64,000 bases of DNA, taken from NCBI RefSeq assembly GCF_021605415.1, contig NZ_WKEQ01000015.1:54139-118138 (forward strand), in the 5' to 3' direction. Positions 31,382-43,598 of the stretch are shown here, piece by piece. The position numbers were made by a program, and so were the translations under genes. Under the pieces are notes generated by a model. It searched no databases. It had not been told where the DNA came from and saw only the letters and a list, made by a program, of their open reading frames with translations. The first letter of the stretch is position 1. Every line of letters begins with the position of its first letter. The stretch is from Pseudomonas syringae. Lineage in GTDB: Bacteria; Pseudomonadota; Gammaproteobacteria; Pseudomonadales; Pseudomonadaceae.

Positions 31382-32350
31382 TCAGTGCGTGCGGGCGACT
31401 GCAAACTCGCTTAGTTCAACCAGCGCATCCCGGTATTCACTGGCCGGCAGCGCTTCGAGGCACTTGATCGCACGGGCGACGTAATCACGGGCCAGTTGCG
31501 CGGTGTATTCCAGCGAACCGGAGGCCTCGACCGCCACACGAATGCTTTCCAGGTCTTCGATCCCGCCTTTCTGGATGGCTTGGCGAACAAGGGCCGCCTG
31601 TTCCGGCGTACCTTCGCGCATGGTGTAGATCAGCGGCAGGGTCGGCTTGCCTTCGGCCAGGTCGTCACCAACGTTTTTGCCCAGGGTTTCGGCGTCGCCT
31701 TTGTAGTCGAGCAGGTCGTCGACAAGTTGGAACGCCACGCCCAGGTGATCGCCGAAAGTGCGCAGGGCTTCGCTCTGCTCGGCGGTGGCACCGGCCAGCG
31801 CGGCGGCGCTGTGGGTCGAGGCCTCGAAGAGCATCGCGGTCTTGCCGCGAATGACTTCCATGTAGGTTTCTTCGGTGGTACTGGCGTCACGTACCTTGGA
31901 CAGCTGCAACACTTCGCCTTCGGCGATGATGCGCGTGGCTTGCGACAGGATCTTCATCACCGGCATCGAGCCCAGTTCGACCATCATTTCGAACGAGCGC
32001 GAATACAGGAAGTCGCCCACCAGTACGCTCGGGGCGTTGCCCCACATGGCGTTGGCGGTCGAGCGGCCACGGCGCATGCCGGACATGTCGACCACGTCGT
32101 CATGCAGCAGGGTCGCGGTGTGCAGGAACTCGATGGTGGCGGCCAGCAGACGCATGTCATCGCCTTCGCGACCCAATGCCTTGCCACACAGCAGCACCAA
32201 TAAAGGACGCAGGCGTTTGCCGCCGGCCGAGGTAATGTAATCGCCGATTTTCGATACCAGCGGCACTCGGGAAGTCAGCTGCTTCTTGATGATGCCGTCG
32301 ACGGCGCTAAAATCGTCCGCCACCGCGCGGTAGAAAGCTTGGGGTTGCAT
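31382..32350 (-). CDS. ispB: Octaprenyl/polyprenyl diphosphate synthase
   Basis: Trans-polyprenyl synthase making the ubiquinone side chain (nonaprenyl in Pseudomonas). 322 residues. First Asp-rich motif LLHDDVVDMSGMRRG near residue 82, second VDDLLDYKGD near 210, and GGKRLRP near 43. It is divergent from rplU, the standard arrangement. Confidence 0.96.
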   Translation of the reverse strand: MQPQAFYRAVADDFSAVDGIIKKQLTSRVPLVSKIGDYITSAGGKRLRPLLVLLCGKALGREGDDMRLLAATIEFLHTATLLHDDVVDMSGMRRGRSTANAMWGNAPSVLVGDFLYSRSFEMMVELGSMPVMKILSQATRIIAEGEVLQLSKVRDASTTEETYMEVIRGKTAMLFEASTHSAAALAGATAEQSEALRTFGDHLGVAFQLVDDLLDYKGDAETLGKNVGDDLAEGKPTLPLIYTMREGTPEQAALVRQAIQKGGIEDLESIRVAVEASGSLEYTAQLARDYVARAIKCLEALPASEYRDALVELSEFAVARTH

Positions 32351-32429
32351 CAGCGACAGTTGCTCCAGAAGGGTTGCGCGGCATGCTAGGACCCACGTCC
32401 GGGACTGTCAAGGCGCGATGGACGGCCTA

Positions 32430-32458
32430 TTGCAAGGCGCTCATGCCTTGCGTACAAT
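32430..32458 (+). promoter_or_regulatory. Sigma70 promoter of rplU-rpmA
   Basis: TTGCAA (32430) and TACAAT (32453) separated by 17 bases, upstream of rplU, followed by a GC-rich discriminator (CGCGCACC) typical of growth-rate-controlled promoters. Leaves a leader of about 125 bases. Confidence 0.75.
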
Positions 32459-32590
32459 CGCGCACCCTGAACTTCCTGGGCAGCACCTGCCTTACGCAAT
32501 TGCAAGCGGGCCTTCCAGCCCCATGCAGCCATGCCAGCCAATACCTCTTCTTATAAAGCGCTGGGTGAGCAGGATTATCGGAGAAATACC

Positions 32591-32905
32591 ATGTCTTATG
32601 CAGTAATCGTTACTGGCGGCAAGCAGTACAAAGTCGCCCCAGGTGAATACCTGAAGATCGAAAAACTGGAAATCGCTACCGGCGAATCCGTTACCTTTGA
32701 TCGCGTTCTGTTGGTTGCCAACGGCGACGACGTGAATATCGGTGCTCCAGTTGTTGCTGGCGCTACCGTTGTGGCTGAAGTGATCTCCCAAGGTCGTCAC
32801 GATAAAGTCCGCATCATCAAGTTCCGTCGTCGTAAGCACCACATGAAGCGTATGGGCCACCGCCAGTGGTACACCGAGATCAAAATCACCGGTATTCAGG
32901 CTTAA
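32591..32905 (+). CDS. rplU: 50S ribosomal protein L21
   Basis: 104-residue L21, a 23S rRNA-binding protein. Conserved start [15 protein letters not shown] and the basic C-terminal part with [20 protein letters not shown] precedes the ATG at 32591; the in-frame codons upstream are leader. First gene of rplU-rpmA. Confidence 0.98.
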   Translation: MSYAVIVTGGKQYKVAPGEYLKIEKLEIATGESVTFDRVLLVANGDDVNIGAPVVAGATVVAEVISQGRHDKVRIIKFRRRKHHMKRMGHRQWYTEIKITGIQA

Positions 32906-32940
32906 TTTCAGCCTAATTCCTCACTAGGAGAATTGAACTC

Positions 32941-33198
32941 ATGGCACACAAAAAAGCTGGTGGTAGTACCCGTAACGGTCGCGACTCAGAAGCCAAACGC
33001 CTTGGCGTGAAGATGTATGGCGGCCAGGTCATCAAGGCCGGCAACATCATCGTGCGTCAGCGCGGCACCCAATTCCACGCTGGTTACGGCGTTGGCATGG
33101 GTAAAGATCACACTCTCTTCGCTAAAATCGAAGGCGTGATCAAGTTCGAAGTAAAGGGCGCGTTCAACCGCCGTTACGTGAGCGTTGTCGCAGCTTAA
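32941..33198 (+). CDS. rpmA: 50S ribosomal protein L27
   Basis: 85-residue L27 whose N-terminus reaches the peptidyl-transferase centre. Starts [16 protein letters not shown] without the N-terminal cleavage extension seen in Firmicutes. Lies 35 bases after rplU with AGGAG upstream. Confidence 0.98.
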   Translation: MAHKKAGGSTRNGRDSEAKRLGVKMYGGQVIKAGNIIVRQRGTQFHAGYGVGMGKDHTLFAKIEGVIKFEVKGAFNRRYVSVVAA

Positions 33199-33215
33199 TT
33201 GCGAGAATGCTGGAG

Positions 33216-33243
33216 AAGCCCTGTCTTGCGACGGGGCTTTTTC
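33216..33243 (+). terminator. Terminator of rplU-rpmA
   Basis: Ten-base stem (AAGCCCTGTC/GACGGGGCTT, one wobble pair) with a four-base loop and T run, 18 bases after rpmA. Confidence 0.85.
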
Positions 33244-33351
33244 GTTTGTGGGGTGAGTCTCTTGCAAAGCTGTTTGCATGGGCTGTGGCGTACGATATAG
33301 ATCGTGTTTTGGGCTCGCTGCACTCATTTTTGCAAGAGTCTTATGTCTTGA

Positions 33352-34614
<1,263 letters not shown>

Positions 34615-34632
34615 TCCGTTGCAGTAAACTTG

Positions 34633-34658
34633 AACGCCGCTCAATCGAGCGGCGTTTT
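34633..34658 (+). terminator. Terminator of obg
   Basis: Ten-base stem AACGCCGCTC/GAGCGGCGTT with loop AATC and T run, 18 bases after the obg stop. Confidence 0.88.
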
Positions 34659-34751
34659 AGTATCTGGAAATCGATCGTTGGTCAGCAATAGCCACGATTA
34701 ACGTCATGGGCGGTGCCAGGTCGCGCCGCCCTCAAGCTAAGGTTGAAGATG

Positions 34752-35870
34752 ATGCGGAGCAAGGTGACAGGTGCGCAGCGTTGGGTCGTGAAGATCGGCA
34801 GCGCTTTGCTGACAGCGGATGGCAAGGGGCTTGATCGTGCGGCAATGAGTGTCTGGGTCGAGCAGATGGTGGCCTTGCATGAGGCTGGCGTCGAGTTGGT
34901 GCTGGTGTCCTCCGGGGCGGTGGCGGCCGGCATGAGCCGTCTGGGCTGGAGCGCACGACCCAGTGCGATGCACGAACTCCAGGCAGCTGCGGCTATCGGC
35001 CAGATGGGCTTGGTGCAGGCCTGGGAGTCGAGCTTTGCCGAGCATGGCCGGCACACCGCGCAGATTCTCCTGACCCACGATGACCTTTCCGACCGCAAGC
35101 GTTACTTGAATGCCCGCAGCACCCTGCGTGCACTGGTCGAGCTGAAAGTCATCCCGGTCATCAACGAAAACGACACCGTGGTTACCGACGAAATCCGTTT
35201 CGGCGACAACGACACGCTGGCGGCGCTGGTGGCCAACCTGGTCGAGGCGGATCTGCTGGTGATTCTCACGGATCGCGACGGCATGTTCGACGCCGATCCG
35301 CGCAACAATCCCGATGCGCAGCTGATTTACGAAGCGCGTGCCGATGATCCGGCGCTGGATGCGGTGGCGGGCGGCACCGGTGGCGCGCTGGGTCGTGGCG
35401 GCATGCAGACCAAGCTGCGTGCTGCGCGTCTGGCGGCGCGTTCCGGTGCGCACACGATTATCGTCGGCGGGCGTCTTGAGCGCGTGTTGGATCGCCTGAA
35501 GGCGGGCGAGCGTATCGGCACCTTGCTGTCACCCGAGCGCGGTATGTTGGCGGCGCGCAAGCAGTGGCTGGCCGGTCATCTGCAGACCCGTGGCACGCTG
35601 GTGCTGGATGAGGGCGCGGTATCGGCCCTGTCCAAAGGCAACAAGAGCTTGCTGCCGGTGGGTGTGAAGCTTGTGCAGGGCAGTTTCCGTCGCGGGGAAA
35701 TGGTGGTTTGCGTGGCGCCGGACGGGCGTGAGATTGCCCGTGGCCTGGCAAATTACAGTGCTCTGGAAGCGCAAAAAATCATCGGTCAGTCGTCGGATGC
35801 GATTGTCGGTTTGCTGGGTTACATGGCGGAGCCTGAGCTGGTTCACCGTGACAACTTGATTCTGGTCTAA
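34752..35870 (+). CDS. proB: Glutamate 5-kinase
   Basis: First enzyme of proline synthesis, phosphorylating glutamate. 372 residues: amino-acid kinase domain ([10 protein letters not shown] at the N-terminus, [22 protein letters not shown] near 137-158) plus C-terminal PUA domain (from about 280). Two adjacent ATG codons at 34749 and 34752; the second gives the conserved [11 protein letters not shown] start. Not next to proA, the usual Pseudomonas arrangement. Confidence 0.96.
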   Translation: MRSKVTGAQRWVVKIGSALLTADGKGLDRAAMSVWVEQMVALHEAGVELVLVSSGAVAAGMSRLGWSARPSAMHELQAAAAIGQMGLVQAWESSFAEHGRHTAQILLTHDDLSDRKRYLNARSTLRALVELKVIPVINENDTVVTDEIRFGDNDTLAALVANLVEADLLVILTDRDGMFDADPRNNPDAQLIYEARADDPALDAVAGGTGGALGRGGMQTKLRAARLAARSGAHTIIVGGRLERVLDRLKAGERIGTLLSPERGMLAARKQWLAGHLQTRGTLVLDEGAVSALSKGNKSLLPVGVKLVQGSFRRGEMVVCVAPDGREIARGLANYSALEAQKIIGQSSDAIVGLLGYMAEPELVHRDNLILV

Positions 35871-35881
35871 GGAAAAACTCG

Positions 35882-36349
35882 ATGCGCATAGCAAAAGGAT
35901 TGTTGGGCTTGCTCATGGCGATGCCATTGCTGGCCTCGGCCGAGGAAATCGGTCAGGTATCGACAGTGTTCAAATTCGTCGGCCCGAACGACCGTATTGT
36001 CGTTGAGGCGTTTGACGATCCGAAAGTCGAAGGCGTGACGTGCTATCTGTCGCGCGCCAAGACGGGCGGCGTGAAGGGTGGCTTGGGGTTGGCTGAAGAT
36101 CGTGCCGAAGCTTCCATCGCCTGCCGTCAGGTCGGCCCGATCAAGTTCAAAGCCGAGCTGAAGGATGGTGATGAGGTGTTCAAGGAGCGCACGTCACTGG
36201 TGTTCAAGACCATGCAGGTAGTGCGTTTCCTCGACAAGAAGCGCAATACGTTGGTGTACCTGGTCTACAGCGATCGCTTGATCGAAGGCAGTCCGCAGAA
36301 TGCAGTGACGGCAATCCCGATTCTGCCGTGGGCGCCCGTCCAGCAGTAA
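35882..36349 (+). CDS. creA: CreA-family periplasmic protein
   Basis: A 155-residue exported protein with signal peptide (cleavage LLASA-EEIG) and the CreA family pattern ([35 protein letters not shown]). Two cysteines, C48-type and C-ACRQ, may pair. Function unknown. Eleven bases after proB, so probably cotranscribed. Confidence 0.92.
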   Translation: MRIAKGLLGLLMAMPLLASAEEIGQVSTVFKFVGPNDRIVVEAFDDPKVEGVTCYLSRAKTGGVKGGLGLAEDRAEASIACRQVGPIKFKAELKDGDEVFKERTSLVFKTMQVVRFLDKKRNTLVYLVYSDRLIEGSPQNAVTAIPILPWAPVQQ

Positions 36350-36366
36350 AAAACGCAAAATCAATC

Positions 36367-36457
36367 CTGTAGGGGTGAGTCTGCTCGCGATAGCGGTGTA
36401 TCGGTCAATATTAATGTCGACTGACATACCGGCATCGCGAGCAGGCTCACTCCTACG
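36367..36457. repeat. REP pair, family A
   Basis: Inverted REP pair (GTAGGGGTGAGTCTGCTCGC and complement) between convergent creA and rpsT. Confidence 0.88.
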
Positions 36458-36493
36458 TTTTTTTTGTGTTTGGCTCACCAAATCACAGGCAAT

Positions 36494-36522
36494 AAAAAAC
36501 CGACCCTAAGGTCGGTTTTTTA
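36494..36522 (-). terminator. Terminator of rpsT
   Basis: Eight-base stem AACCGACC/GGTCGGTT flanked by A and T runs, 15 bases past the rpsT stop; usable from both strands. Confidence 0.9.
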
Positions 36523-36536
36523 ATGACTACGTCGGA

Positions 36537-36809
36537 TTAAGCAGCTTCTTTCAGTGCTTTGACGTGGCCATTCAGACGGCTCTTATGACGAGCAGCCTTG
36601 TTCTTGTGGATGATGCCTTTATCGGCCATGCGGTCGATAACTGGCACAGCCAGAACGTATGCAGCTTGAGCTTTTTCAGCGTCTTTTGCGTCGATGGCCT
36701 TAACTACATTCTTGATGTAGGTACGAACCATGGAACGCAGGCTGGCGTTGTGGCTGCGACGCTTCTCAGCCTGTTTTGCACGTTTTTTGGCGGAAGGTGA
36801 GTTGGCCAC
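36537..36809 (-). CDS. rpsT: 30S ribosomal protein S20
   Basis: 90-residue S20, a helical 16S rRNA-binding protein; sequence from [17 protein letters not shown] to the C-terminal HVKALKEAA is typical. Start is GTG (36807-36809) preceded by GAGGAG. Non-ATG starts in rpsT are known from enteric bacteria, where they aid autoregulation. Confidence 0.97.
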   Translation of the reverse strand: MANSPSAKKRAKQAEKRRSHNASLRSMVRTYIKNVVKAIDAKDAEKAQAAYVLAVPVIDRMADKGIIHKNKAARHKSRLNGHVKALKEAA

Positions 36810-36862
36810 CGTCGAGCTCCTCGAAAGACTTTTTAGGAAATAGCAAACAAAATAGGCCGCGA

Positions 36863-36891
36863 ATCATGCCGATGAGTTGAAGTCTTGTCAA
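36863..36891 (-). promoter_or_regulatory. Sigma70 promoter of rpsT
   Basis: On the minus strand TTGACA (36886-36891) and CATGAT (36863-36868) separated by 17 bases, about 55 bases upstream of the GTG start. The 252-base rpsT-murJ gap otherwise shows no gene. Confidence 0.6.
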
Positions 36892-37061
36892 GGGCGCTTG
36901 AAACGTTCCGCTAAGTGGTAGGTGTGGTGCGACGGGATATTTCTTTCCGGCGTGTGACCTGTAAACTCGCGAGCTTTGGCTCTGTGCTGTTGCGGCGCGG
37001 AGTATCGCACAAGTAGGCGCATTGTTCGCCTGCTGTTTATCGACAGGCACACATTCCCTCA

Positions 37062-38600
37062 ATGAATCTGCTCAAATCGTTGGCCGCCGTCAGCTCTATC
37101 ACCATGGTTTCCCGGGTTCTGGGTTTTGTTCGGGATACGTTGATTGCGCGGACATTCGGCGCTGGAATGGCGACTGACGCCTTCTTCATCGCCTTCAAGT
37201 TGCCCAATCTGCTACGCAGGATCTTCGCCGAAGGTGCCTTTTCCCAAGCCTTCGTGCCGATCCTGGCCGAATATAAGAGTCAGCAGGGTGAAGAGGCGAC
37301 GCGCACCTTTGTTGCCTATGTCACCGGGTTGTTGACCTTGGTGCTGGCACTGGTGACCGCGCTGGGCATAATTGCCGCGCCGTGGGTGATCTGGGCCACG
37401 GCCCCCGGTTTTGTCGATACGCCGGAGAAGTTTCAGCTGACCACCGACCTGTTGCGCGTGACCTTCCCTTATATATTGCTGATCTCCCTGTCGTCGCTGG
37501 CCGGCGCGATTCTCAATACCTGGAACCGGTTTTCCGTACCCGCCTTCGTGCCGACGCTGCTCAACGTCAGCATGATCGTGTTCGCGCTGTTCCTGACGCC
37601 TTACTTCGATCCACCGGTCATGGCCCTCGGCTGGGCGGTACTGGTCGGTGGTCTGGCACAGTTGCTCTATCAACTGCCGCACCTGAAAAAGATCGGCATG
37701 CTCGTGCTGCCGCGCCTGAACCTGCGCGATACCGGCGTCTGGCGGGTGATGAAGCAGATGCTGCCGGCGATCATCGGTGTGTCGGTGAGCCAGATTTCCC
37801 TGATCATCAACACGATTTTCGCCTCGTTCCTGGTGGCCGGCTCGGTGTCGTGGATGTATTACGCCGACCGTTTGATGGAGTTGCCGTCAGGTGTGCTGGG
37901 TGTGGCGCTCGGGACAATTCTGCTGCCGACCCTGGCCAAGACCTACGCCAGCAAGGATCGTCATGAATACTCGCGCATCCTCGATTGGGGCCTGCGTTTG
38001 TGCTTCGTGCTGGTGCTGCCCTGCGCGCTGGCGCTGGGGATTCTCGCCGAGCCGTTGACCGTTTCGCTGTTCCAGTACGGCCAGTTCAGCGGCTTCGATG
38101 CCGAAATGACCCAGCGTGCGCTGATTGCGTACTCTGTCGGTCTGCTCGGGATTATCGTGATCAAAGTGCTGGCACCGGGGTTTTATGCGCAACAAAACAT
38201 CCGCACACCCGTAAAAATCGCGATCTTCACGCTGGTGGTGACTCAATTGTTCAATCTGGTATTGATCGGCCCGCTGGCCCATGCCGGTCTGGCGCTGGCA
38301 ATCAGTGCCGGCGCCTGCCTGAACGCCGGGTTGCTGTTCTATCAGCTGCGCAAGCAACAGATGTATCAGCCGCAGCCGGGTTGGGCAAAGTTTGGTTTCA
38401 AACTGGTGGTCGCGGTGGCGGTGATGTCGGCGGTATTGCTGGTCGGCATGCATTTCATGCCGGCGTGGGATGAGGGCCACATGCTTGAGCGGTTCCTGCG
38501 TCTGGGCGCGCTGATCGCGGCGGGCGTGGTGGCTTATTTCGGCATGTTGCTGTTGATGGGCTTCCGTCTGCGTGACTTCAATCGCAAGGCGCTGAGCTGA
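37062..38600 (+). CDS. murJ: Lipid II flippase MurJ
   Basis: 512-residue MOP-superfamily flippase moving lipid II across the inner membrane. About 14 helices; essential family segments such as [40 protein letters not shown] N-terminus (with the Arg residues of the central cavity) and [23 protein letters not shown] region. The ribosome site is weak. Transcribed divergently from rpsT and followed by ribF, as in PAO1. Confidence 0.96.
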   Translation: MNLLKSLAAVSSITMVSRVLGFVRDTLIARTFGAGMATDAFFIAFKLPNLLRRIFAEGAFSQAFVPILAEYKSQQGEEATRTFVAYVTGLLTLVLALVTALGIIAAPWVIWATAPGFVDTPEKFQLTTDLLRVTFPYILLISLSSLAGAILNTWNRFSVPAFVPTLLNVSMIVFALFLTPYFDPPVMALGWAVLVGGLAQLLYQLPHLKKIGMLVLPRLNLRDTGVWRVMKQMLPAIIGVSVSQISLIINTIFASFLVAGSVSWMYYADRLMELPSGVLGVALGTILLPTLAKTYASKDRHEYSRILDWGLRLCFVLVLPCALALGILAEPLTVSLFQYGQFSGFDAEMTQRALIAYSVGLLGIIVIKVLAPGFYAQQNIRTPVKIAIFTLVVTQLFNLVLIGPLAHAGLALAISAGACLNAGLLFYQLRKQQMYQPQPGWAKFGFKLVVAVAVMSAVLLVGMHFMPAWDEGHMLERFLRLGALIAAGVVAYFGMLLLMGFRLRDFNRKALS

Positions 38601-38729
38601 GGTTTTGACCTCGATAAGCCTGGGCGAGCCGGCAGTTTTGTCGGCTCGATCACTTTGGGTGACGGTGTTGCCTGTCGTCGGCCGCCGGGTGTGGTTATAA
38701 TCGGCCACTTTATGAGCAAGAAGCGCGTT

Positions 38730-39668
38730 ATGCAGCTGGTTCGAGGCCTCCACAACTTGCGCCCCCAGCATCGGGGCTGCGTCGCCACTATTGGCAACTT
38801 TGACGGTGTTCACCGTGGTCACCAGGCTATCCTGGCCCGACTGCGTGAGCGTGCGCTCGAGTTGGGCGTACCCAGCTGCGTGGTGATTTTCGAGCCGCAG
38901 CCCCGGGAGTTTTTCGCCCCCGACACTGCACCGGCACGGCTGGCGCGCTTGCGCGACAAGCTGCAACTGCTGGCTGCCGAAGGCGTTGACCGGGTGCTGT
39001 GCCTGGCATTCAACCAGCGCCTGAGCAAACTCAGCGCCAGCGAGTTTGTCGACACGATTCTGGTGGATGGCCTCGGCGTGCAGCATCTTGAGGTCGGCGA
39101 CGACTTCCGTTTCGGTTGCGACCGCCTCGGTGATTTCGATTTCCTGATGCAAGCCGGTCAGGTTCACGGTTTTACCGTCGAAGCCGCTCAAACCGTCGAG
39201 CTGGACGGCATTCGCGTCAGCAGCACTCAGGTTCGCAATGCGCTGGCCGCCGCTGATTTTGCCTTGGCCGAACGCTTGCTCGGTCGTCCGTACCGGATCG
39301 CCGGTCGCGTGTTGCACGGTCAGAAACTGGCGCGGCAATTGGGTACGCCCACGGCCAATATTCAGCTCAAGCGTCGTCGTGTGCCGTTTACCGGGGTTTA
39401 CCTGGTGGATGTCGACATCGACGGCAAGACCTGGCCCGGCGTCGCCAATATCGGCGTGCGGCCCACGGTGCAAGGTGATGGCAAGGCCCACCTTGAAGTA
39501 CATCTTTTAGATTTTGCCGGCGATCTGTATGACCGGCGTCTGACGGTGGTTTTCCACCAAAAGCTGCGTGAAGAGCAGCGCTTCGCCTCCCTGGAGGCAT
39601 TGAAAACGGCGATTAACGCGGATGTCGCCGCCGCCCGTGCACTAGCCGCACCTAGCGCCCATCGCTAA
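38730..39668 (+). CDS. ribF: Bifunctional riboflavin kinase/FAD synthetase
   Basis: 312 residues. N-terminal FAD synthetase domain with nucleotidyl-transferase motif GNFDGVHRGH near residue 22 and SSTQVRNAL near 163; C-terminal riboflavin kinase domain from about 185 with GTPTANI and DGKTWPGVANIGVRPTV. ATG 38730 gives the conserved MQLVRGLHNL start; an ATG at 38712 is possible. Thirteen bases before ileS, start of the ribF-ileS-lspA-fkpB run. Confidence 0.96.
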   Translation: MQLVRGLHNLRPQHRGCVATIGNFDGVHRGHQAILARLRERALELGVPSCVVIFEPQPREFFAPDTAPARLARLRDKLQLLAAEGVDRVLCLAFNQRLSKLSASEFVDTILVDGLGVQHLEVGDDFRFGCDRLGDFDFLMQAGQVHGFTVEAAQTVELDGIRVSSTQVRNALAAADFALAERLLGRPYRIAGRVLHGQKLARQLGTPTANIQLKRRRVPFTGVYLVDVDIDGKTWPGVANIGVRPTVQGDGKAHLEVHLLDFAGDLYDRRLTVVFHQKLREEQRFASLEALKTAINADVAAARALAAPSAHR

Positions 39669-39681
39669 TGAAGAGCCTTAA

Positions 39682-42513
39682 ATGACCGACTATAAAGCCA
39701 CGCTAAACCTTCCGGACACCGCCTTCCCAATGAAGGCCGGCCTGCCACAGCGCGAACCGCAGATCCTGCAGCGCTGGGACAGTATTGGCCTGTACGGAAA
39801 GTTGCGCGAGATTGGCAAGGATCGTCCGAAGTTCGTCCTGCACGACGGCCCTCCGTACGCCAACGGCACGATCCACATCGGTCATGCACTGAACAAGATT
39901 CTCAAGGACATGATCATCCGTTCGAAGACCCTGTCGGGCTTCGACGCGCCGTACGTTCCGGGTTGGGACTGCCACGGCCTGCCGATCGAGCACAAGGTTG
40001 AAGTGACCCACGGCAAGAACCTGGGCGCCGACAAGACCCGCGAACTGTGCCGTGCCTACGCCACCGAGCAGATCGAAGGGCAGAAGTCCGAATTCATCCG
40101 TCTCGGCGTGCTCGGCGACTTCGCCAACCCGTACAAGACCATGGATTTCAAGAACGAGGCCGGTGAAATCCGCGCCCTCGCCGAAATCGTCAAGGGCGGT
40201 TTCGTGTTCAAGGGCCTCAAGCCTGTGAACTGGTGCTTCGACTGCGGTTCGGCTTTGGCTGAAGCGGAAGTCGAGTATGAGAACAAGAAGTCCTCGACCA
40301 TTGACGTCGCCTTCCCGATTGCTGACGAGGCCAAACTGGCTGCCGCGTTCGGTCTGCCGTCGTTGAGCAAACCTGCCTCAATCGTGATCTGGACCACCAC
40401 CCCGTGGACGATCCCGGCCAACCAGGCACTGAACGTTCACCCGGAATTCAACTATGCCCTCGTCGATGTTGGCGACAAGCTGCTGGTGCTGGCCGAAGAA
40501 CTGGTCGAGGCGTGCCTGGAGCGCTACTCGCTGCAAGGTTCGGTCATCGCGACCACAACGGGTAAAGCGCTGGAGCTGATCAACTTCCGTCACCCGTTCT
40601 ACGACCGTCTGTCGCCGGTATACCTGGCTGACTACGTCGAGCTGGGCGCCGGCACCGGTGTGGTTCACTCCGCTCCGGCCTATGGCGTGGACGACTTTGT
40701 GACCTGCAAGAAATACGGCATGGTCAACGACGACATCCTCAATCCAGTACAGAGCAACGGTGTTTACGTGCCGACCCTGGAGTTCTTCGGCGGCCAGTTC
40801 ATCTGGAAGGCCAACCCGGCCATCGTCGACAAACTGACCGAAGTCGGCGCGCTGCTGCACACCACCGTCATCGAACACAGCTACATGCACTGCTGGCGTC
40901 ACAAGACTCCGCTGATCTACCGCGCCACCGCGCAGTGGTTCATTGGCATGGACAAAGAGCCCGTCAGCGGCGATACCCTGCGCGTACGCTCGCTCAAAGC
41001 CATCGAAGACACCAAGTTCGTCCCGGCCTGGGGCCAGGCGCGCCTGCACTCGATGATCGCCAACCGTCCGGACTGGTGCATCTCCCGTCAGCGCAACTGG
41101 GGCGTGCCGATCCCGTTCTTCCTCAACAAGGAAAGCGGCGAACTGCACCCGCGCACCGTCGAACTGATGGAAGAAGTCGCCAAGCGCGTTGAGGTCGAAG
41201 GCATCGAAGCCTGGTTCAAGATGGACGCCGCCGAACTGCTTGGTGACGAGGCGCCGCTGTACGACAAGATCAGCGACACCCTCGACGTCTGGTTCGATTC
41301 GGGCACCACGCACTGGCACGTCCTGCGCGGTTCGCACCCGATGGGCCACGAGACCGGCCCGCGCGCCGACCTGTACCTGGAAGGCTCCGACCAACACCGT
41401 GGCTGGTTCCACTCGTCATTGCTGACCGGTTGCGCCATCGACAATCACGCGCCGTACCGCGAACTGCTGACCCACGGTTTCACCGTCGATGAGTCCGGCC
41501 GCAAGATGTCCAAGTCTCTGGGCAACGTGATCGCGCCGCAGAAAGTCAACGACACCCTGGGCGCCGACATCATGCGTCTGTGGGTCGCTTCGACTGACTA
41601 CTCCGGCGAAATGGCCGTGTCCGACCAGATCCTGCAACGCAGTGCGGACGCTTATCGGCGTATCCGTAACACCGCGCGTTTCCTGCTTTCCAACCTGACC
41701 GGGTTCAACCCGGCCACCGACCTGCTGCCAGCCGAAGAAATGCTCGCACTGGATCGTTGGGCCGTGGATCGCACCTTGCTGCTGCAACGCGAGCTGCAAG
41801 AGAACTACAGCGAATACCGTTTCTGGAACGTCTACTCGAAGATCCACAATTTCTGCGTGCAGGAATTGGGCGGCTTCTACCTCGACATCATCAAGGATCG
41901 CCAGTACACCACCGGCGCCGACAGCAAGGCGCGCCGCTCGTGCCAGACCGCGCTGTTCCACATCTCTGAAGCGCTGGTGCGCTGGATCGCGCCGATCCTC
42001 GCCTTCACTGCCGACGAGCTGTGGCAGTACCTGCCGGGCGAGCGCAACGAATCGGTGATGCTCAACACCTGGTACGAAGGCCTGACCGAGCTGCCGGAAG
42101 GCTTCGAGCTGGGTCGCGCTTACTGGGATCGCATCATGGAAGTGAAAGTCGCGGTCAACAAGGAAATGGAAATCCAGCGTGCAGCCAAGGCTGTCGGTGG
42201 CAACCTGCAAGCCGAAGTGACGCTGTATGCCGAAGACGCGCTGAGCGCCGATCTGGCCAAGCTGAGCAACGAACTGCGCTTCGTGCTGATCACGTCCACC
42301 GCCAGCGTCGCACCGTTCGTGCAGGCGCCGGCCGATGCCGTGGTCACCGAAGTCAGCGGCCTGAAGCTGAAGATCGTCAAATCCGCCTTCACCAAGTGCG
42401 CCCGTTGCTGGCACTGCCGTGAAGACGTTGGCGTGAACCCGGAGCATCCGGAAATCTGCGGCCGTTGCGTGGACAACATCAGCGGCGCCGGCGAGGTTCG
42501 TCACTATGCCTAA
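39682..42513 (+). CDS. ileS: Isoleucyl-tRNA synthetase
   Basis: Class I synthetase, 943 residues. HIGH-type motif GTIHIGHAL near residue 63, KMSKS motif KMSKSLGNV near 607, CP1 editing domain between ([13 protein letters not shown]), and a C-terminal zinc finger ([10 protein letters not shown]...CGRC). Bacterial type, not the mupirocin-resistant eukaryote-like IleS2. Overlaps lspA by eight bases. Confidence 0.97.
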   Translation: MTDYKATLNLPDTAFPMKAGLPQREPQILQRWDSIGLYGKLREIGKDRPKFVLHDGPPYANGTIHIGHALNKILKDMIIRSKTLSGFDAPYVPGWDCHGLPIEHKVEVTHGKNLGADKTRELCRAYATEQIEGQKSEFIRLGVLGDFANPYKTMDFKNEAGEIRALAEIVKGGFVFKGLKPVNWCFDCGSALAEAEVEYENKKSSTIDVAFPIADEAKLAAAFGLPSLSKPASIVIWTTTPWTIPANQALNVHPEFNYALVDVGDKLLVLAEELVEACLERYSLQGSVIATTTGKALELINFRHPFYDRLSPVYLADYVELGAGTGVVHSAPAYGVDDFVTCKKYGMVNDDILNPVQSNGVYVPTLEFFGGQFIWKANPAIVDKLTEVGALLHTTVIEHSYMHCWRHKTPLIYRATAQWFIGMDKEPVSGDTLRVRSLKAIEDTKFVPAWGQARLHSMIANRPDWCISRQRNWGVPIPFFLNKESGELHPRTVELMEEVAKRVEVEGIEAWFKMDAAELLGDEAPLYDKISDTLDVWFDSGTTHWHVLRGSHPMGHETGPRADLYLEGSDQHRGWFHSSLLTGCAIDNHAPYRELLTHGFTVDESGRKMSKSLGNVIAPQKVNDTLGADIMRLWVASTDYSGEMAVSDQILQRSADAYRRIRNTARFLLSNLTGFNPATDLLPAEEMLALDRWAVDRTLLLQRELQENYSEYRFWNVYSKIHNFCVQELGGFYLDIIKDRQYTTGADSKARRSCQTALFHISEALVRWIAPILAFTADELWQYLPGERNESVMLNTWYEGLTELPEGFELGRAYWDRIMEVKVAVNKEMEIQRAAKAVGGNLQAEVTLYAEDALSADLAKLSNELRFVLITSTASVAPFVQAPADAVVTEVSGLKLKIVKSAFTKCARCWHCREDVGVNPEHPEICGRCVDNISGAGEVRHYA

Positions 42514-43018
42514 CGCCATCGGCCGTTTCGGACGGTTGAGCTGGCTCTGGTTGAGTTTGCTGGTGCTGGTCATTGACCAGGCCAGCAAGTTCTACTTTGA
42601 AGACAGGCTCGAAATGTACCAGCAGATCGTGATCATTCCGGATTACTTCAGCTGGACGCTGGCCTACAACACCGGCGCGGCATTCAGCTTTCTCGCCGAC
42701 AGCTCCGGCTGGCAGCGCTGGCTGTTTGCCCTGATCGCGATCGTGGTCAGTGCGGTGCTGGTGGTCTGGCTCAAGCGCCTGGGGCGCAACGAAACCTGGC
42801 TGGCCGTCGCTTTGGCGCTGGTGCTGGGTGGTGCGCTGGGCAATCTGTATGACCGCATTGCCCTGGGCCATGTGATCGATTTCATTCTGGTGCACTGGCA
42901 AAACCGCTGGTATTTCCCGGCGTTCAACTTTGCCGACAGCGCCATCAGCGTTGGCGCAGTGATGCTGGCACTGGACATGTTCAAAACCAAGAAAACCGGA
43001 GAAGCTGTTCATGACTGA
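42506..43018 (+). CDS. lspA: Lipoprotein signal peptidase (SPase II)
   Basis: 170-residue inner-membrane aspartyl peptidase removing lipoprotein signal peptides. Four helices; conserved [31 protein letters not shown] and FNFADSAI, with the two catalytic Asp residues in the last two. Overlaps ileS and fkpB by eight bases each, implying translational coupling. Confidence 0.97.
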   Translation: MPNAIGRFGRLSWLWLSLLVLVIDQASKFYFEDRLEMYQQIVIIPDYFSWTLAYNTGAAFSFLADSSGWQRWLFALIAIVVSAVLVVWLKRLGRNETWLAVALALVLGGALGNLYDRIALGHVIDFILVHWQNRWYFPAFNFADSAISVGAVMLALDMFKTKKTGEAVHD

Positions 43019-43454
43019 AGCAGAACAACGCATCGGCCAGAACACGGAAGTCACGCTGCACTTTGCACTGCGCCTGGAGAATGGCGACACCGTCGACAGC
43101 ACGTTCGACAAGGCGCCCGCCACGTTCAAGGTTGGCGATGGCAACCTGCTGCCGGGTTTCGAAGCAGCGCTGTTCGGCTTCAAGGCCGGCGACAAGCGTA
43201 CGCTGACCGTCGAGCCGGAAAACGCCTTCGGCCAGCCGAACCCGCAAAACCTGCAAGTGATCCCGCGCAGCCAGTTCACCGATATGGAACTGTCGCCCGG
43301 TTTGCTGGTGATCTTCAACGATGCGGCCAATACTGAGTTGCCAGGCGTGGTGAAAGAGTTCGATGACACGCAAGTGACGATCGACTTCAACCACCCGCTG
43401 GCAGGCAAGACGTTGACCTTTGACGTAGAAATCATCTCCGTCAGAGCGCTGTAA
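43011..43454 (+). CDS. fkpB: FKBP-type peptidyl-prolyl isomerase FkpB/SlpA
   Basis: 147-residue SlyD-like isomerase with FKBP and inserted IF domains (DGNLLPGFEAALFGFKAGDK, FNHPLAGKTLTFDVEI). No His-rich metal-binding tail, so SlpA-type rather than SlyD. Last of the ribF-ileS-lspA-fkpB run. Confidence 0.94.
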   Translation: MTEAEQRIGQNTEVTLHFALRLENGDTVDSTFDKAPATFKVGDGNLLPGFEAALFGFKAGDKRTLTVEPENAFGQPNPQNLQVIPRSQFTDMELSPGLLVIFNDAANTELPGVVKEFDDTQVTIDFNHPLAGKTLTFDVEIISVRAL

Positions 43455-43457
43455 AAA

Positions 43458-43549
43458 TGTGGGAGCGAGCCTGCTCGCGAAAAGGGTGTGTCAGACAACA
43501 CCTTTGTTGAATGTCAGTCAGCATTCGCGACCAGGCTCGCTCCCACGAG
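43458..43549. repeat. REP pair, family A
   Basis: Inverted REP pair (GTGGGAGCGAGCCTGCTCGC and near-complement) in the 144-base fkpB-ispH gap. It separates ispH from the genes upstream. Confidence 0.9.
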
Positions 43550-43598
43550 GGTTTCCATCGTTTTCGCTATTTCTTGCGCGCAAGACACGAGGCACAGC

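Noticed and set aside
37887..39503. Minus-strand frame opposite murJ and ribF
   Set aside because: Spans two conserved genes in antisense and has no motif.
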